From: Rhopalosiphum padi
Lineage: Eukaryota > Arthropoda > Insecta > Hemiptera > Aphididae
Direction: 5' to 3'
Assembly (NCBI RefSeq): GCF_020882245.1
Contig: NC_083597.1
Coordinates: 39,596,652-39,660,651, forward strand
DNA: 64,000 bases
Shown: positions 49,079 through 61,300 of the stretch, one piece after another
Layout: each line of letters opens with the position of its first letter
How positions within the stretch are numbered: the stretch's first letter is position 1
Program-made: the position numbers and the translations under genes
Notes under the pieces: model-generated
Told to the model about the DNA's origin: nothing
The model's input: the letters and a program-made list of their open reading frames with translations, nothing else
The model's database searches: none

Positions 49079-52000
49079 CAGGGGCGGACTGGCTGGGGGG
49101 GAAGGTGGCATTACCCGCCCAGGCCCCCTAGAAATTTTTGTACTTGGGCCTTTCATTTTCAACAATTTAATGTACCTATTTAATTATATTTTTTTTTTAT
49201 AGCAATATTATTATATGGATTATACCTTTCGCTATTTATTATTTCAACTGTAAAGTGTAAATAATGAAAAATATAATTCTATATTCTATGTAACTATAAA
49301 TAATATAATAATAATTATAGTAAATTATAGCCTATAGGTTGTTTGGATAACGATAAGAAATTTTTATAAATAACATTTAATAGAAGCATAGACCTAATAA
49401 CTATGAATAGAAGACTATTATTAGGGAAGATATTGAATTTACGAAACAGAATAAACATTAAATATTTATAAATATTAAATTATAATCCGTTGTCATACAA
49501 ATACAATCATACTTTAACGCTGTGTCCTACGTAAGACCTGCGAATTAATAATATAATATTACACACATAATATTATATACAGCCATACAGGTAAATATTC
49601 AGTTTAATCTATTTTATAATATTAGTTCAATCCTAATCATTTAAAATTGTAAAATACTTCATAAACATTTAAATATATAATATTTCAATAAAATTATTTA
49701 CTTTAATTTTATCGCACATTTAATTTATTAAATTTTTGTGTATGTTTCGGTTCTTATACATTATTATTTATATTCATAATAAATAATAATAATTTAATAA
49801 TTATTCTAAAATTCTTATAAATTGTCAACAAGAAAAGACAGAACTAATAACTTTATAACCAATTATATAGAATATCTCTCTAAATTTGTCCGTGTCAATA
49901 AATTTTTATCAATTTTTGTTTTTAAAATCAAATAATATCTTAAATGTTAGGTATAAACAAGACTATGAACTATGAAGACAATTTTCGTACTCGTATACAT
50001 TTATACAATAATAGTTATTACAATAATGACTAATTATTTTTTTAACAAATTATAATATAAATTTAATTAGTATAATTTAAAACAATATTTATTTTTTCCC
50101 CTAAAATATAGTATTTACATTTACAGGGATACAATTTAAAATGGATAATAAAATAAAACAAAAAAGTGGTTTTCAAAAAAAAATTGAAAAGCGGGCAGCA
50201 TTATTATCTGCAGCTGGGTCAGATAGTAAACAACGTAAGTTAGACTTTTTTTCAAAATATTCTTCTAATAAAAATCAAAATGAAAATGTCACCGATATTA
50301 CTGATCAACCAAATCCAATTGAAAAATCGGCCAATGATAATAATGAACTTCGATCCAATGTAACCTCAGAAAATACTATTAAATCATCATATATATTTCC
50401 TATTTTAAGTAGATCAAGTGAACAAGATCAATCAAACGTAATAATTAATGACAATGACATTTTTTCATCATCTGAATCCGAGTCTGAAAAAAAAAGTACA
50501 AAAAAACTAATTGAAACCGATTCGAAAATTAGTCTTTTTATTCCTCCTATATTTAGTAGTCACCATCAAGCTAAAGTTGCTTTTGTTGACGCACATCCAT
50601 GTCAACCTCAGATAAATATACCCTTTAATATTAATAAAGTATATTATAGAAAAATGCCAAATGATAATTTCGTGAATCGAAAATGGGTTTCTTATAATTC
50701 AATAACTAGAAAAATTCATTGTTCTTTATGTATGGGGTTTACTCGTCCGGGTAGTACTCCATTTATAGATGGAATCGAAATAAATTTGAAACATCTTTAT
50801 AGTCAATTAGAAAAACACGAAAGTTCTGTACCTCATGACGACGCCTGTAAGGCATACCTTAATATTACATCTGGACATACAATTACTAATGCGCTATTAA
50901 GTCATCGCCAAAAAAGTGTAGAATTAAATAGAGAAATTGTAACTAGAATTATAGATATTTCTTTATTAATCGGTAAACAAGGTTTGGCATTTAGAAGTAA
51001 GAGAAATGAAGCCGCTTATAATTTAAGTTTAAATTTAAAACAAGGGAACTTTTTAGAAATTGTGAAACTTGTAGCAAAATATGACCCGGTATTGCAAACA
51101 CATTTAAATAATTCAATTAAAAAAAGTTTATTAAAAAAAGAAAAAAAACAATTTGGACGTGGTTCATGTGTAACATTTCTATCAAAAACATTTTTAAATA
51201 AAATTTTTTCTATAACTGGTAATTTAATAAAGAAACATATCTCAGAAGAAGTTTTATTGGCGGGGCAGTATTCATTAGAAGTTGATTCTTCTCAGGATAC
51301 GTCGGTAATGGATCAATTGTGTATTTGTCTAAGATATGTTTTGAATGGTAAAATAATTGAGAGAATGATTGCTTTAGTAGAGTCAACCTCTGGAACTGGT
51401 GAAGCATTATATAATATTGTGAAAAAAGAATTAGATACATTGAATATCCCTCTAACAAAACTAATTGGGGAATCATTTGATGGTGCTGCCAATATGAGTG
51501 GTTCTTATAATGGTCTTCAAGCTCATTTAAAAACAGTTGCACCCGAATCAATTTATACACATTGCCATGCACATGTATTAAATCTAATAGTAACAGACTC
51601 TACTTCATGTTGTAAATCTGCTCAAGATCTTTTCAACTTACTACAGAAAACTGCAGTTTTTTTTTCTGATTCATACAAAAGAACTGGAATTTGGAAAAAT
51701 TATCTTTCAAAAGATCAAACTGGAAATGATAAATTAAGAAAACTTCAAAAGTTAGGAACTACAAGATGGAATAGTAAAGATGCCGCATTAAAATGCATAT
51801 TTGGTTCTTGGTTTGTGTCTGGTGAAACGAGTGATCGATATAATGTTTTAGTTGAATCTCTGCATTTTCTTGACACTGATTCATCTATAGATTCTAATAC
51901 ATCTTCAGATGCCAGATTCTTGTTAGAAAAATGGACATCTTTTGAATATATACTAACTTCATTTATATTTCTCGAAATTTTCCATTATACCACTCCAGCA

Positions 52001-53142
52001 TCAAAATATCTCCAATCAAAAGAATTAGATTTTATTACTGTCATTAATTTAATTAAGTCTTTATTAAGCGACCTCAAAAAAGGTTCTTCTAAATATAATT
52101 TAATTGTTGAAAAAACCATGAATTTTATATCTAGTAAAAATAATTCTGAACATATTAAAAAGCTTAATATAGTCATTGAAGAAACGTTTCCAGATAAACG
52201 AAGATCAAAAATTAAAAAAATGCCTGGTGAGCTGGCATCAGACGATATCAGAAATATTTCGAATGTAGAATATTTTAAAGTAAATACACATCGAAGAATT
52301 TATGATGTACTTATTACCACGTTTGAAAATAGATTTGAGAAAAATGAAAAACTCTATGATGTATTAAGTATATTAAACCCAAAACGATTTAAAGACTTTG
52401 CAAAAAATCCTTTATTAATTAATGATGAAAATTTGACATTTATTGCTCAAAAATCAAATATTGAATCTGGAAACACATTGAAAGAAGAGTTACTACAATT
52501 TATATCATTTTATAATCAAAATTGTATTAAAAGTATAACAAATAATACTATAAATACTGAAAATACTTCTGAAAATTCTGCAGAATCAAGTGATGATATA
52601 ATTGAAAATTCTTGTCAATATACTGAAAATAAAGTTGACTGTTATAGTTGCCCCTCACATTTATTAGAATTTTTATATAAATATAATTTACATACATCAT
52701 CATTTACAAACTTATATTTGGCATATAAATATATTCTCACTCTATCCTGCACACAAGTGAATTGCGAACGTGCATTTTCAAAATTAAAAATAATAAAAAC
52801 CAGACTTAGAAGTACAATGAAGGAAGAATTATTAGAGTCTTTAATGTTAATTAGTGTAGAATCTGATGTTATTCCAACTACAAATAAAATTATAGATACA
52901 ATAGGAAGAAGTTCCACTGTATTAAGTAATTTACTCATTTCTTAAATAATTTAACATATTTATGTATTAAAAAATACTTATTAATTTTGTAATTTTTTTT
53001 TTTTTTTTAAATAATACAACATTTATAATAATTTGACTAATAATAAGGAATAATAAAAATTTAAGTACATTTATCTATTGATGTTTTAATATCTTATAAA
53101 ATATTTTGCCACCTGGGCCTTCAGGTGCTCAGTCCGCCCCTG
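49079..53142 (+). mobile_element. Intact hAT-superfamily transposon, 4,064 bp
   Basis: The left end is CAGGGGCGGACTGGC (49079-49093). The right end is GCTCAGTCCGCCCCTG, whose reverse complement CAGGGGCGGACTGAGC matches the first 13 bases. The flanks TATATATA at 49071-49078 and 53143-53150 form a perfect 8-bp target duplication, the hAT hallmark, although the TA-repeat makes it less informative than a mixed sequence. Just inside both ends is a short related motif (CCCAGGCCC / CCTGGGCCT). One uninterrupted transposase frame occupies 50141-52945. The complete frame and matching ends suggest a young, possibly active copy. Confidence 0.85.
50141..52945 (+). CDS. hAT transposase, TTF/ZMYM1-like (934 aa, uninterrupted)
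   Basis: The enzyme would cut and paste the surrounding element. The order of parts is a Lys-rich, acidic and Ser-rich N-terminus (1-150); a TTF-type zinc finger (about 160-240) with C194 and C197 and histidines near 226-232, beginning around VNRKWVSYNSITRKIHCSLC; a DUF4371-like region (about 245-455) with SHRQKSVELNREIV and LEVDSSQDTSV; GESFDGAANMSG (about 462-473), a conserved acidic site of the hAT catalytic core; and the C-terminal dimerisation motif CTQVNCERAFSKLKIIKTRL (about residues 866-885) followed by LLESLMLISVE. The start at 50141 is the first ATG of the frame; a splice acceptor (TTTACAG, ending 50126) just upstream suggests a spliced leader exon within the element. No stop or frameshift interrupts the frame. 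ZMYM1-type transposases are often domesticated, but here the terminal repeats show it is still inside a transposon. Confidence 0.9.
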   Translation: MDNKIKQKSGFQKKIEKRAALLSAAGSDSKQRKLDFFSKYSSNKNQNENVTDITDQPNPIEKSANDNNELRSNVTSENTIKSSYIFPILSRSSEQDQSNVIINDNDIFSSSESESEKKSTKKLIETDSKISLFIPPIFSSHHQAKVAFVDAHPCQPQINIPFNINKVYYRKMPNDNFVNRKWVSYNSITRKIHCSLCMGFTRPGSTPFIDGIEINLKHLYSQLEKHESSVPHDDACKAYLNITSGHTITNALLSHRQKSVELNREIVTRIIDISLLIGKQGLAFRSKRNEAAYNLSLNLKQGNFLEIVKLVAKYDPVLQTHLNNSIKKSLLKKEKKQFGRGSCVTFLSKTFLNKIFSITGNLIKKHISEEVLLAGQYSLEVDSSQDTSVMDQLCICLRYVLNGKIIERMIALVESTSGTGEALYNIVKKELDTLNIPLTKLIGESFDGAANMSGSYNGLQAHLKTVAPESIYTHCHAHVLNLIVTDSTSCCKSAQDLFNLLQKTAVFFSDSYKRTGIWKNYLSKDQTGNDKLRKLQKLGTTRWNSKDAALKCIFGSWFVSGETSDRYNVLVESLHFLDTDSSIDSNTSSDARFLLEKWTSFEYILTSFIFLEIFHYTTPASKYLQSKELDFITVINLIKSLLSDLKKGSSKYNLIVEKTMNFISSKNNSEHIKKLNIVIEETFPDKRRSKIKKMPGELASDDIRNISNVEYFKVNTHRRIYDVLITTFENRFEKNEKLYDVLSILNPKRFKDFAKNPLLINDENLTFIAQKSNIESGNTLKEELLQFISFYNQNCIKSITNNTINTENTSENSAESSDDIIENSCQYTENKVDCYSCPSHLLEFLYKYNLHTSSFTNLYLAYKYILTLSCTQVNCERAFSKLKIIKTRLRSTMKEELLESLMLISVESDVIPTTNKIIDTIGRSSTVLSNLLIS

Positions 53143-53150
53143 TATATATA

Positions 53151-53655
53151 ATATATTATATAGTATACAAATATACCATTAATATCATTCCAACTATATT
53201 AATTATTATTAATAAAAAATTTATCATTATCAGTACACTGTACACAACATAATATTTTTAAGAAATATTAATAATATTATACAATATGCATGAATTTTCC
53301 ACCAATAAGTAGATGGTTAAACGGCAACAACGTGTCGCTCGGTGTCAATATCGCGTTCGTAAATCATATTGAACCAAGCTCCTCTGTAGCGCGTCATTAG
53401 GATTATTTTAATAATTCTAAAATAAATCATTAAAACACAATCTTTGCTTACAACATTTATTAAACAGTCCTCTTTTTATTAGTTAACGTTTTAACCTAAA
53501 ACAAATTCCAGCCGATAACGATATATTATTGATCTGACAGTTTATACAATTGTATATAATATATGTTGTATATTTTGTATTTGTTTCGTACATATTTTAG
53601 GTATATATTTGAATTATAACATTTATAACAAATAACTATGTACTTACGATCTACC
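53151..53655. other. Intergenic spacer between the hAT element and the FucTA 3' end
   Basis: AT-rich with no recognised feature. Confidence 0.5.
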
Positions 53656-53661
53656 TTTATT
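53656..53661 (-). terminator. FucTA: FucTA polyadenylation signal
   Basis: AATAAA on the minus strand about 195 bases beyond the stop codon, just beyond the small MITE. It implies that the MITE is transcribed as 3' UTR. Confidence 0.4.
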
Positions 53662-53671
53662 ATAATATTTA

Positions 53672-53833
53672 CAAGCCCGGCTCAAGACCTACTAGGCGAC
53701 GTAGGCCCACCGCCCACGCCTAAGGCGGCATTTTACGCACGTTTTGTATGATAGATTTCATGTAGTATTTACATGTAAGGGACGGCAAAACTCAAATTTG
53801 CCTAGGTGTGTTTAAACACTTGAGCCAGGCCTG
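53672..53833. mobile_element. 162-bp MITE in the 3' UTR of the fucosyltransferase gene
   Basis: The left end is CAAGCCCGGCTCAAG (53672-53686) and the right end, inverted, is CAGGCCTGGCTCAAG (53833-53819), 13 of 15 identical. The flanks AATATTTA (53664-53671) and AATATTAA (53834-53841) agree at 7 of 8 positions, as expected of an aged 8-bp target duplication. GC-rich ends stand out in AT-rich surroundings. Probably a non-autonomous hAT. Confidence 0.65.
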
Positions 53834-53856
53834 AATATTAATTATAATCAACATAT

Positions 53857-56800
53857 TCAACTGCGACACGTGCCCGGGCCTCTCCACCACTTGTTGATGT
53901 CTTTATAGTGTCTGGGCGCGCGTTCCGTGTCGTGGAGCATAGCGCACAACCGGCAGTAAAAACGTGTGTCGTGGATTATCGTGCCCGAGCCCTTCCACTG
54001 GAAGTATTCGTTGTAAAGACGGTCGTCGTTGTCTAACAAGTGCAAATAATCGGCCAGCTTTTTTGGCGATTTGAAGTCGTCGACGTGTATGAACGAATTT
54101 TTTGGTGCCATCAATTCGTAATCGCTCCGCTTTGGTCCCATGACGATTGGCAACACGTTGTAACTGCGTATATATATAATAAACGTAGAGCTACTTATGA
54201 AACGAAAACGTTAAACATAGGTACTATTTTTATAATAAACCCACACACCCTTTAAAAATAAAATGTTGTCTTTGACTTTTAAGAATGTCGAACTTTAAAA
54301 AATAAATATAATATTATGAACACTAGTAAACACATTAATTTATTTAAAAAAAACAATTACGCCACAAATCTCAAATATTGAAAAATAGTTTTTTATTCAC
54401 TAGTTTTTGATGTTTAGAGGAGTGAAGTGATGATAAAGTGAATACTGAAATATTTTTATAAGATAATAAGATACCTTTTTTTCTGCGTATTTAAAGTTTA
54501 AAAATTCGAAAAATAAAATACTACTTATTCGATTTAAAGTCAATAAATAGTTACCTAATTAAATTACATTTTTTTGTTCAAATATATATATATAATAAAT
54601 CTAATTTTAAATAAAGTTTTGAATTTCGAAAAAAATAATAACAATATCGTAATACATTTTTTTCTACTTTGCATATTTGTAGGGGACAATTTATGAACTG
54701 AATTGTAGACTATTACTATGTATAGGAAATAGGTATATATAGCATAATAGATATTGTTGAAACGATTGTTTAGACAATTTGTGAGTATCTGAGCTCAGTT
54801 ATTAATAAAATGTATTTATGGTGAGCTTTTACATTTAATATATACATTTATAACTGATCAGAATAGCAAAATATATGAAAACACCCGGGAATTACAACGA
54901 CTCACCTAACACTACAGTTCAAAGTGTGCTAAATACAGAATTTTCAGGTTGTTTGTGGGTATACGCAGAGCCGTGCCGTGGGGGGGGGGGCTAAGGGGCA
55001 TGCCCTGGGCGCAAATCTTAACGGCACGGCTCTGGGTATACGTCATACTTGGATAATCATTTTAACAGATATTATTGAAATAATAAATCTTAGTTATTGA
55101 CATTAAAATTGCATCATATTTGTACTTATATTGTAAATATAAGTATACAATATACTTTCCTTTATAAATTATTTCTAACTGAAAAAAATGTCACTACTAT
55201 AAATTTAAAATAATTTCTCTGTAACCCCTCCTTTTAGTAACTGAGAATCGATTGTCAAGTGCATAATATGTTTATCATACACAAGTACATTGATTTCTTC
55301 GAGAATTATCAGAAAGAAGAAATTGTAATAAAATCTAGTTATTAAAATGTTTTATGAGATCTAATAATAGAATAATATTATTATATTATAATAATTGATG
55401 AACGTTTAAACTCACCTCAGTGCATTCCGGAAAAATTTTTCGGTTACATAATAAACGCAATGTGAGTTTTCAAAAGACAAATAAAATTTATAATCATTTT
55501 TTAGCATCTCAAAGCATTCCTCTTCTTTTGTCTTGGGACATTGGAGCGTCCCGCAACCGCCATACACGTCAACCGAAATGTGTTTAGCGAGTTCCTGTAC
55601 GTAAATCGTACGATTACTATTCGGATTGCAGTTCGAGACGAACCACGCCACTTTCTTAGTTTTATGTTCAGCGTAATTTTTTCCACCGTCCTGAGGCAGA
55701 GGCGGATTATATTTCATGAAATATCTATAAGGACGTGGTACATCACTGTCCCAGCGGTAGTTAGCTGTCCAATTGAATACGTGTGCGTCGCTTACGGGCA
55801 AAGTGGAATACGGAGCTTCGGTGTTATATAAAATCCAAATCTAAAAAGCATTGAAAACAAAAAAGTATAACGTGCATTGTACTCGTAGTACCAATAAAAT
55901 CGTATCAATATTATGTATTATATTTTTCATTAATATATTATATTACTGTGTGTTTTATTTAATATCTAATGTCCATGACTCAAAAGCCTCAAACGCATAG
56001 GTAAATGTTTTAACCTTTTATTGTAGCTCACACAAATATATTAAATATATATTTATATTTAACTAACCTTTATCCATTTTTACGAGTATTTTCATTTTTA
56101 TTATATGAATAGGTACATTTGGATAAAAAACGTTGTATAGATCATTCAGTCTATATAGGTATTTTGTAATGCCACTCTTATTACAATTATACATATTATA
56201 TATACCTATTATAAAGTATAAACCATTAACTATAGTAGCCGGTTCGCCTGGTTGTTATCATTGTATCAACCGTGAAATTACATAAAATTGACTTCATGTT
56301 TATTTATGATGATATTTTGAGTTATATATTTAAATCACGTTATTGTGATATATCACTATAATTACTAATTAGTAAAAAGTTGGGGTTTAAAATTGAATCT
56401 CAGGTTTATTAAAATGTTAATTAAGAAAAAAATAATATTACTATATTGTGTTACTATAAAGTATAAATGTTACTATAATGTTACCATGACATAATGAATA
56501 AGGACTTTAAATATTTAAACTTAAGAATATGACTCATTTGGTAAACGCAAAAGTTAAATTACATTGAACAGAATGGTTTTTTGGTTGACAAGTGTCATAG
56601 CAAATTGTTTACCTGTTTGGGTGGCCTCCAGTATTCAGGGGGACTGTAAAAATGCCTGAAAATCACCGCGTCGACTTCCGGACCCAGTGACTTATTTAAC
56701 GTCAACCAACATTGACTCACGGGACATCCAAAGAACTCACCTTGGTCGAGTTTGGGCACCTCCCATGCAGCGCCGGCGCCGGTATAGATTAAAATCCGTT

Positions 56801-58330
56801 TGATTGGTGTCTTCAGGTATTTGTAACCCTTAGGCACGTAATACATTTGTTCTATAATTCTGTCACCACGCGGTAATTGTTCCGGCCACACCAATCTTGA
56901 ACTAGTGAATTTGTTATCGGGACCTATATTTAGTACGACGTTTTATACACGAAATCAAATTATAATATTATGATGTGAACTTTGAGCTTTAATGGTATCT
57001 TACAATCTGCATTACTGACAGTTGGGATGGGATCCTGCTGAAAAACAATTTACAAACACTATGATATAAAACATACAATTGAAATAAGCATAATAATAAT
57101 ATGTTAGGTATGAGCATCTTCGAAGAAGATTAAGAGTAACGCCTCTAATATACCTTGTGGATTATATAGCATTTTGAAAATATTGTTAGTTTGTATAGTT
57201 AATTTTTCTGTAACTAAACTGTTTCTGTGTACATATTGCCTAATATACGATTTCTTATAGATTATTATTGTATATATTAGTGTTATATACATATTAATTA
57301 TTAAGCCAATAATAAATTAATTGGTTACATTTTAATATAATATTAAATATTTGTCTTAATTTGTTGCTTGTTACGTGTTTAAAATAGTTTATTAATAATC
57401 TCTTAAGCTTAAAGGCTAAGATATTGTGCTCGTATGTATTTTTTCAGTCTAACTAATGCATATTATAGGTCCTATAATATAAATGATAAGAGACCTTATG
57501 GTCAAAATAATCCATTTAACTGTTATACTCAAACTTATTATAGTAATTTTACTAACGATCAAATTTAAATACAAGAAATATTATTTAGAGCCTCATATTT
57601 TAAGAAATTTATAATTTCATCATTTGTTTCAAAATTAAAATATTAAAAATCATAAGGGATTTTAAGTTTAAACCTTAAGTTTTCACATATCCTATAAAAC
57701 ATCTCTTTAATTACTAATTAATGTGATATTTTTTAAATTTCAATGAAACAAACTTATGAAAAATTTAAAAAAAAAAATCAAATTTCTATAAATAACATCA
57801 AAAGGGCTAAACTTTTTTTAAAATCATGTCTAGAAAATGATAATATACGAAATATGTTTGATGGAAAGTTTAAGTTTCTATAACAATAACATTTTTGAAT
57901 TATTACAACATTCTGAAGTCTTATTTTGGTTAAAAGATCTCGTTTTATCCTTAGTTTTTTTACAATCATTTTGAAAAGTACTTACATGGCAATTTTTACA
58001 TTCGACCCTTCCTCCATGATTTAAAATCTGAAAATACATAAGTTGAATAATTAAAAATTCCAAAACTAAAAATTTTAAAAATGCATTATTAAAGAATAAA
58101 GAGATACCGAAGATCTTCAGCGAATTAACTTGTATAATATAATATTCGGTTAAATACATAGCTATTAATATTATTTTTTTTATACATTTTTTTTAGTTTG
58201 AAACACTTACTTTACTGAAATAAACAATGGTCACGAACAATAAAGTTATTAATGCTAATATAAATAATATTATAGTTCTAATTATTAGTAGACGTTTGTT
58301 GTAAAACATCGAAAATCTTATCTCCACCAT
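53857..58330 (-). CDS. FucTA: Alpha-1,3-fucosyltransferase A (GT10 family; 412 aa, six exons)
   Basis: In arthropods FucTA adds alpha-1,3-fucose to the innermost GlcNAc of N-glycans in the Golgi, creating the HRP epitope. Exons are 58330-58211, 58027-57986, 57037-57004, 56923-56613, 55840-55416 and 54163-53857 (TGA at 53859-53857); introns GT-AG, 413 codons with stop. Residues 1-13 are a short cytoplasmic tail (MVEIRFSMFYNKR), about 14-36 a hydrophobic signal anchor (type II Golgi protein), then a stem. The N-terminal GT10 half holds KRILIYTGAGAAWEVPKL and VDAVIFRHFYSPPEYWRP. The GDP-fucose-binding half holds KKVAWFVSNCNPNSNR and YKFYLSFENSHCVYYVTEKF, then VLPIVMGPKRSDYE. The C-terminus has the CRLC pair and NKWWRGPGTC, which match Drosophila FucTA more than other FucTs. 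At residue 299 Tyr replaces the usual Asp of the C-x-D-Y motif. It is shorter than Drosophila FucTA (about 500 aa), mainly at the stem and C-terminal tail. Confidence 0.88.
54966..55034. mobile_element. 69-bp micro-MITE with perfect ends, in FucTA intron 5
   Basis: CAGAGCCGTGCCGT (54966-54979) is perfectly inverted as ACGGCACGGCTCTG (55021-55034). It is flanked by a perfect non-repetitive 8-bp duplication, GGTATACG at 54958-54965 and 55035-55042. The 41-bp interior is GC-rich with a run of ten or more G. The CAGAG termini and 8-bp duplication indicate hAT. It lies in the last intron (54164-55415) of the fucosyltransferase gene. Confidence 0.85.
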
Positions 58331-58339
58331 CTTTCAGCT

Positions 58340-61300
58340 AATATTAAAATGTTAAATATATTTTTAAATTAATTGAGATATAATAATTAATAATTTTCAG
58401 TTTTGACACTTAAATTTATAAAACATAAACAACAAACGTTAAACTATATCCTTAATACGAACACGAAATATTATACACGGTTCTATGTAAAACATTGTAT
58501 AATATAGTAGTCAATATTCAACGACCGACTGAAAATCGTATACCAAATTTAAGTAGAAATTTAGTTTCAATTGGCAGAACACCTGTGTATATTTCTATAT
58601 ATATATGTATACGATGTGAAGCCAAATAATAATGTAATAAATTAGTACCAATTAATACATTAACTATGATAGTATAAATAACTATTTATTTATTGCACAT
58701 TCAAGCATGTAAAGATAATGAACAGTAAATAAAAATAATAATAATAAGTAAAATAGTATTTCATAAAATGCAACACTACCTAAAACTTACAAGACTTATA
58801 TACTATAAGTTAAGCTTGTTTTAGGAGAGTTGAGTTAAAATTACAATACACACAAATAACTATAGGAATTATGAATGTATACTTAAAAGTATAAAAACAA
58901 AATTATCACTAATGGTATGTACTAAAAACCATGTAACTAAAAATAACATGAATCAAAATAAGGATAAACAAAACAAATTTGCTTCAAAGATTTTCAAATC
59001 AGAATTATACAAAATATGATTTTCAAATAATTGATGTGTATTTTATTTAAACTAATGTTAAACTTCCTTCGTGATTTAACTCTTGTTATTAACGGTCGTA
59101 TTACCACCGGCTAATCACATCGAAGTTATCGCGTTTTATTAATTAAGTCATTAAAAGTTTTCAAAATTGTTCATGGTGCAAGTTAAATTTAATCTATACG
59201 CTCTCATTAATTTATCATAAATAGTGTTAAACAGATCCCAAATTTCAAAAAGATTATAAAGGAAAAACGGAAATCTTCAATATCAAACATATCATTTACA
59301 TATATAATAAATGCAGCAATTCGATTTCACCGAATTTACAAAGCATAATAGATAATCATCCTACTATGATTGAAGAGAATAATTTCATCATTTCACGTAT
59401 CATAATCATAAATTATAGCAGTTCATCTCTAAACGTTATTATAATTGTTGCGAACATCACTCAGCCTATGTCCCTAACGACTTATTTATTCGCTGCTATA
59501 CAAGATACAACCATAACATAATTTTGATCAGCTCTCAACAGTTTAAAGTTTAAATTAATTTTTTACCTAACTTCGATGATTCGTCGATAATATTATCATT
59601 AAACTTACTAATTTCAATATTTCAACCTGTTTACAGTATTTACTAAAGTGAGCTAGGGTCCTTGTACAAACTTTTTTGGTATATTGTAATGTGAAACCAA
59701 CCGACACATGAAATTAAATATAATATAATTCGAATAAATATTTAACGATTCGATGTTTAGTAAGATAATAATGGTTTACATTATATAAAAGGAGCTAATA
59801 AAGTTGATGTGCAAAATTAATATACTATATTATCCAAAGTACACTATTTTAAATAAATGGTTAACGATTTTGGTATTGATTCAATTAATCGTGTCGAACT
59901 CTCAACTATGCTCAGTGTCCAAACTACAAAAATCTACCTACAAGTTACAACACTGATTGTACATGATATTCAATTAATCATGACATTCATAATAACTATA
60001 ATTAGGAATCTTTGCAATAGAACGTCTCTTGATTCGTGATGTTTACATCGCAGCACACAAATTGTGAGGGTATGATATTTAAAAAAAAATACAGTATAAC
60101 ATTAAGTCGAGTATAATATAATATACCTACTAAATATACATTCGTAGGTCGTTTAATTACATCTATTTCAGTTGTATTTGAATTTCATAAAAATTAAACC
60201 ACAATAATTTAGGAAGTTAATATTATGTAATCATTTAATATTTTAATTAAACGCAGTACAATAAGTTCAATATCGATATAAATTACAATTTAATACATAT
60301 TAATATTTAATTATTAGTATTTAGTATACTATAAATAGTAGGTATAGTGGTTCACAAAATTTTTTTTTCACTTATCATACATCACACGTGTAAATTACTA
60401 CGGATTAGCCGTGTACAAATGTTATCGCCAAAACTAAGTATTCACTATTAAAAATGATACATCAGTTAAACATTATCGTAATTTATTATATATTCATTTT
60501 ATTTTATTATAGGCATAAAATAATAATAATATGATTATTATTTGACAGCTAAATTACCACGTGGCTGCGGTGTGGGCAACTCCAACATAATAGCTAGTAA
60601 AGGTACTACTATAGTTATATCTTATATTATAATTACTTGTGTACATACTACATAGGTACTATAATTCTACAAATTCTAGTTCTACCATGTGGTCTACATA
60701 TATAATGTACTACCATTCAAGTACTACGTTTTGAGAACCTCTGGTATAAATTTAGGCAAACAATAAAAATAATATACAATATCAATTTATTATAGCATAT
60801 TTACTGAAATTAACATTTTTATGTGATTTAAATTAAGATAATTATAGGTTTTCATATTTTATTATATATTATCATTTAGTCAATATCATGATTCAAGTAC
60901 CTATATATATTTTTTAATTATGATATTAATAAATAATTAACATAAATAATGCAGTTTATACACCTGAATAGCTAAATAGTAAATAGTACCTAACATGTTA
61001 TATGTTTATATGTAATACGTAATTTCCTACAATTCTAATTCCTCGTAAATACCAAAATGTTATTATTTGTATTGTACTCGTACAATAAATAATAAAGTAT
61101 ATAAATAATAAATATAATAAAATATAAGATCAATCCTGCTTTATAAACGTTTTACAGTGATTTGTTTTGGGATTTTTTTTTTTTTTAGTTTTAGGTAACA
61201 TTTTCCTTAGATTTCAATGAGGAGCCGTTACTGCTTTATAGTAAATTATAAAGCTAGGATTAAATTTTAGTAGAAACTAGAAATAATAATGTATTGAAAA

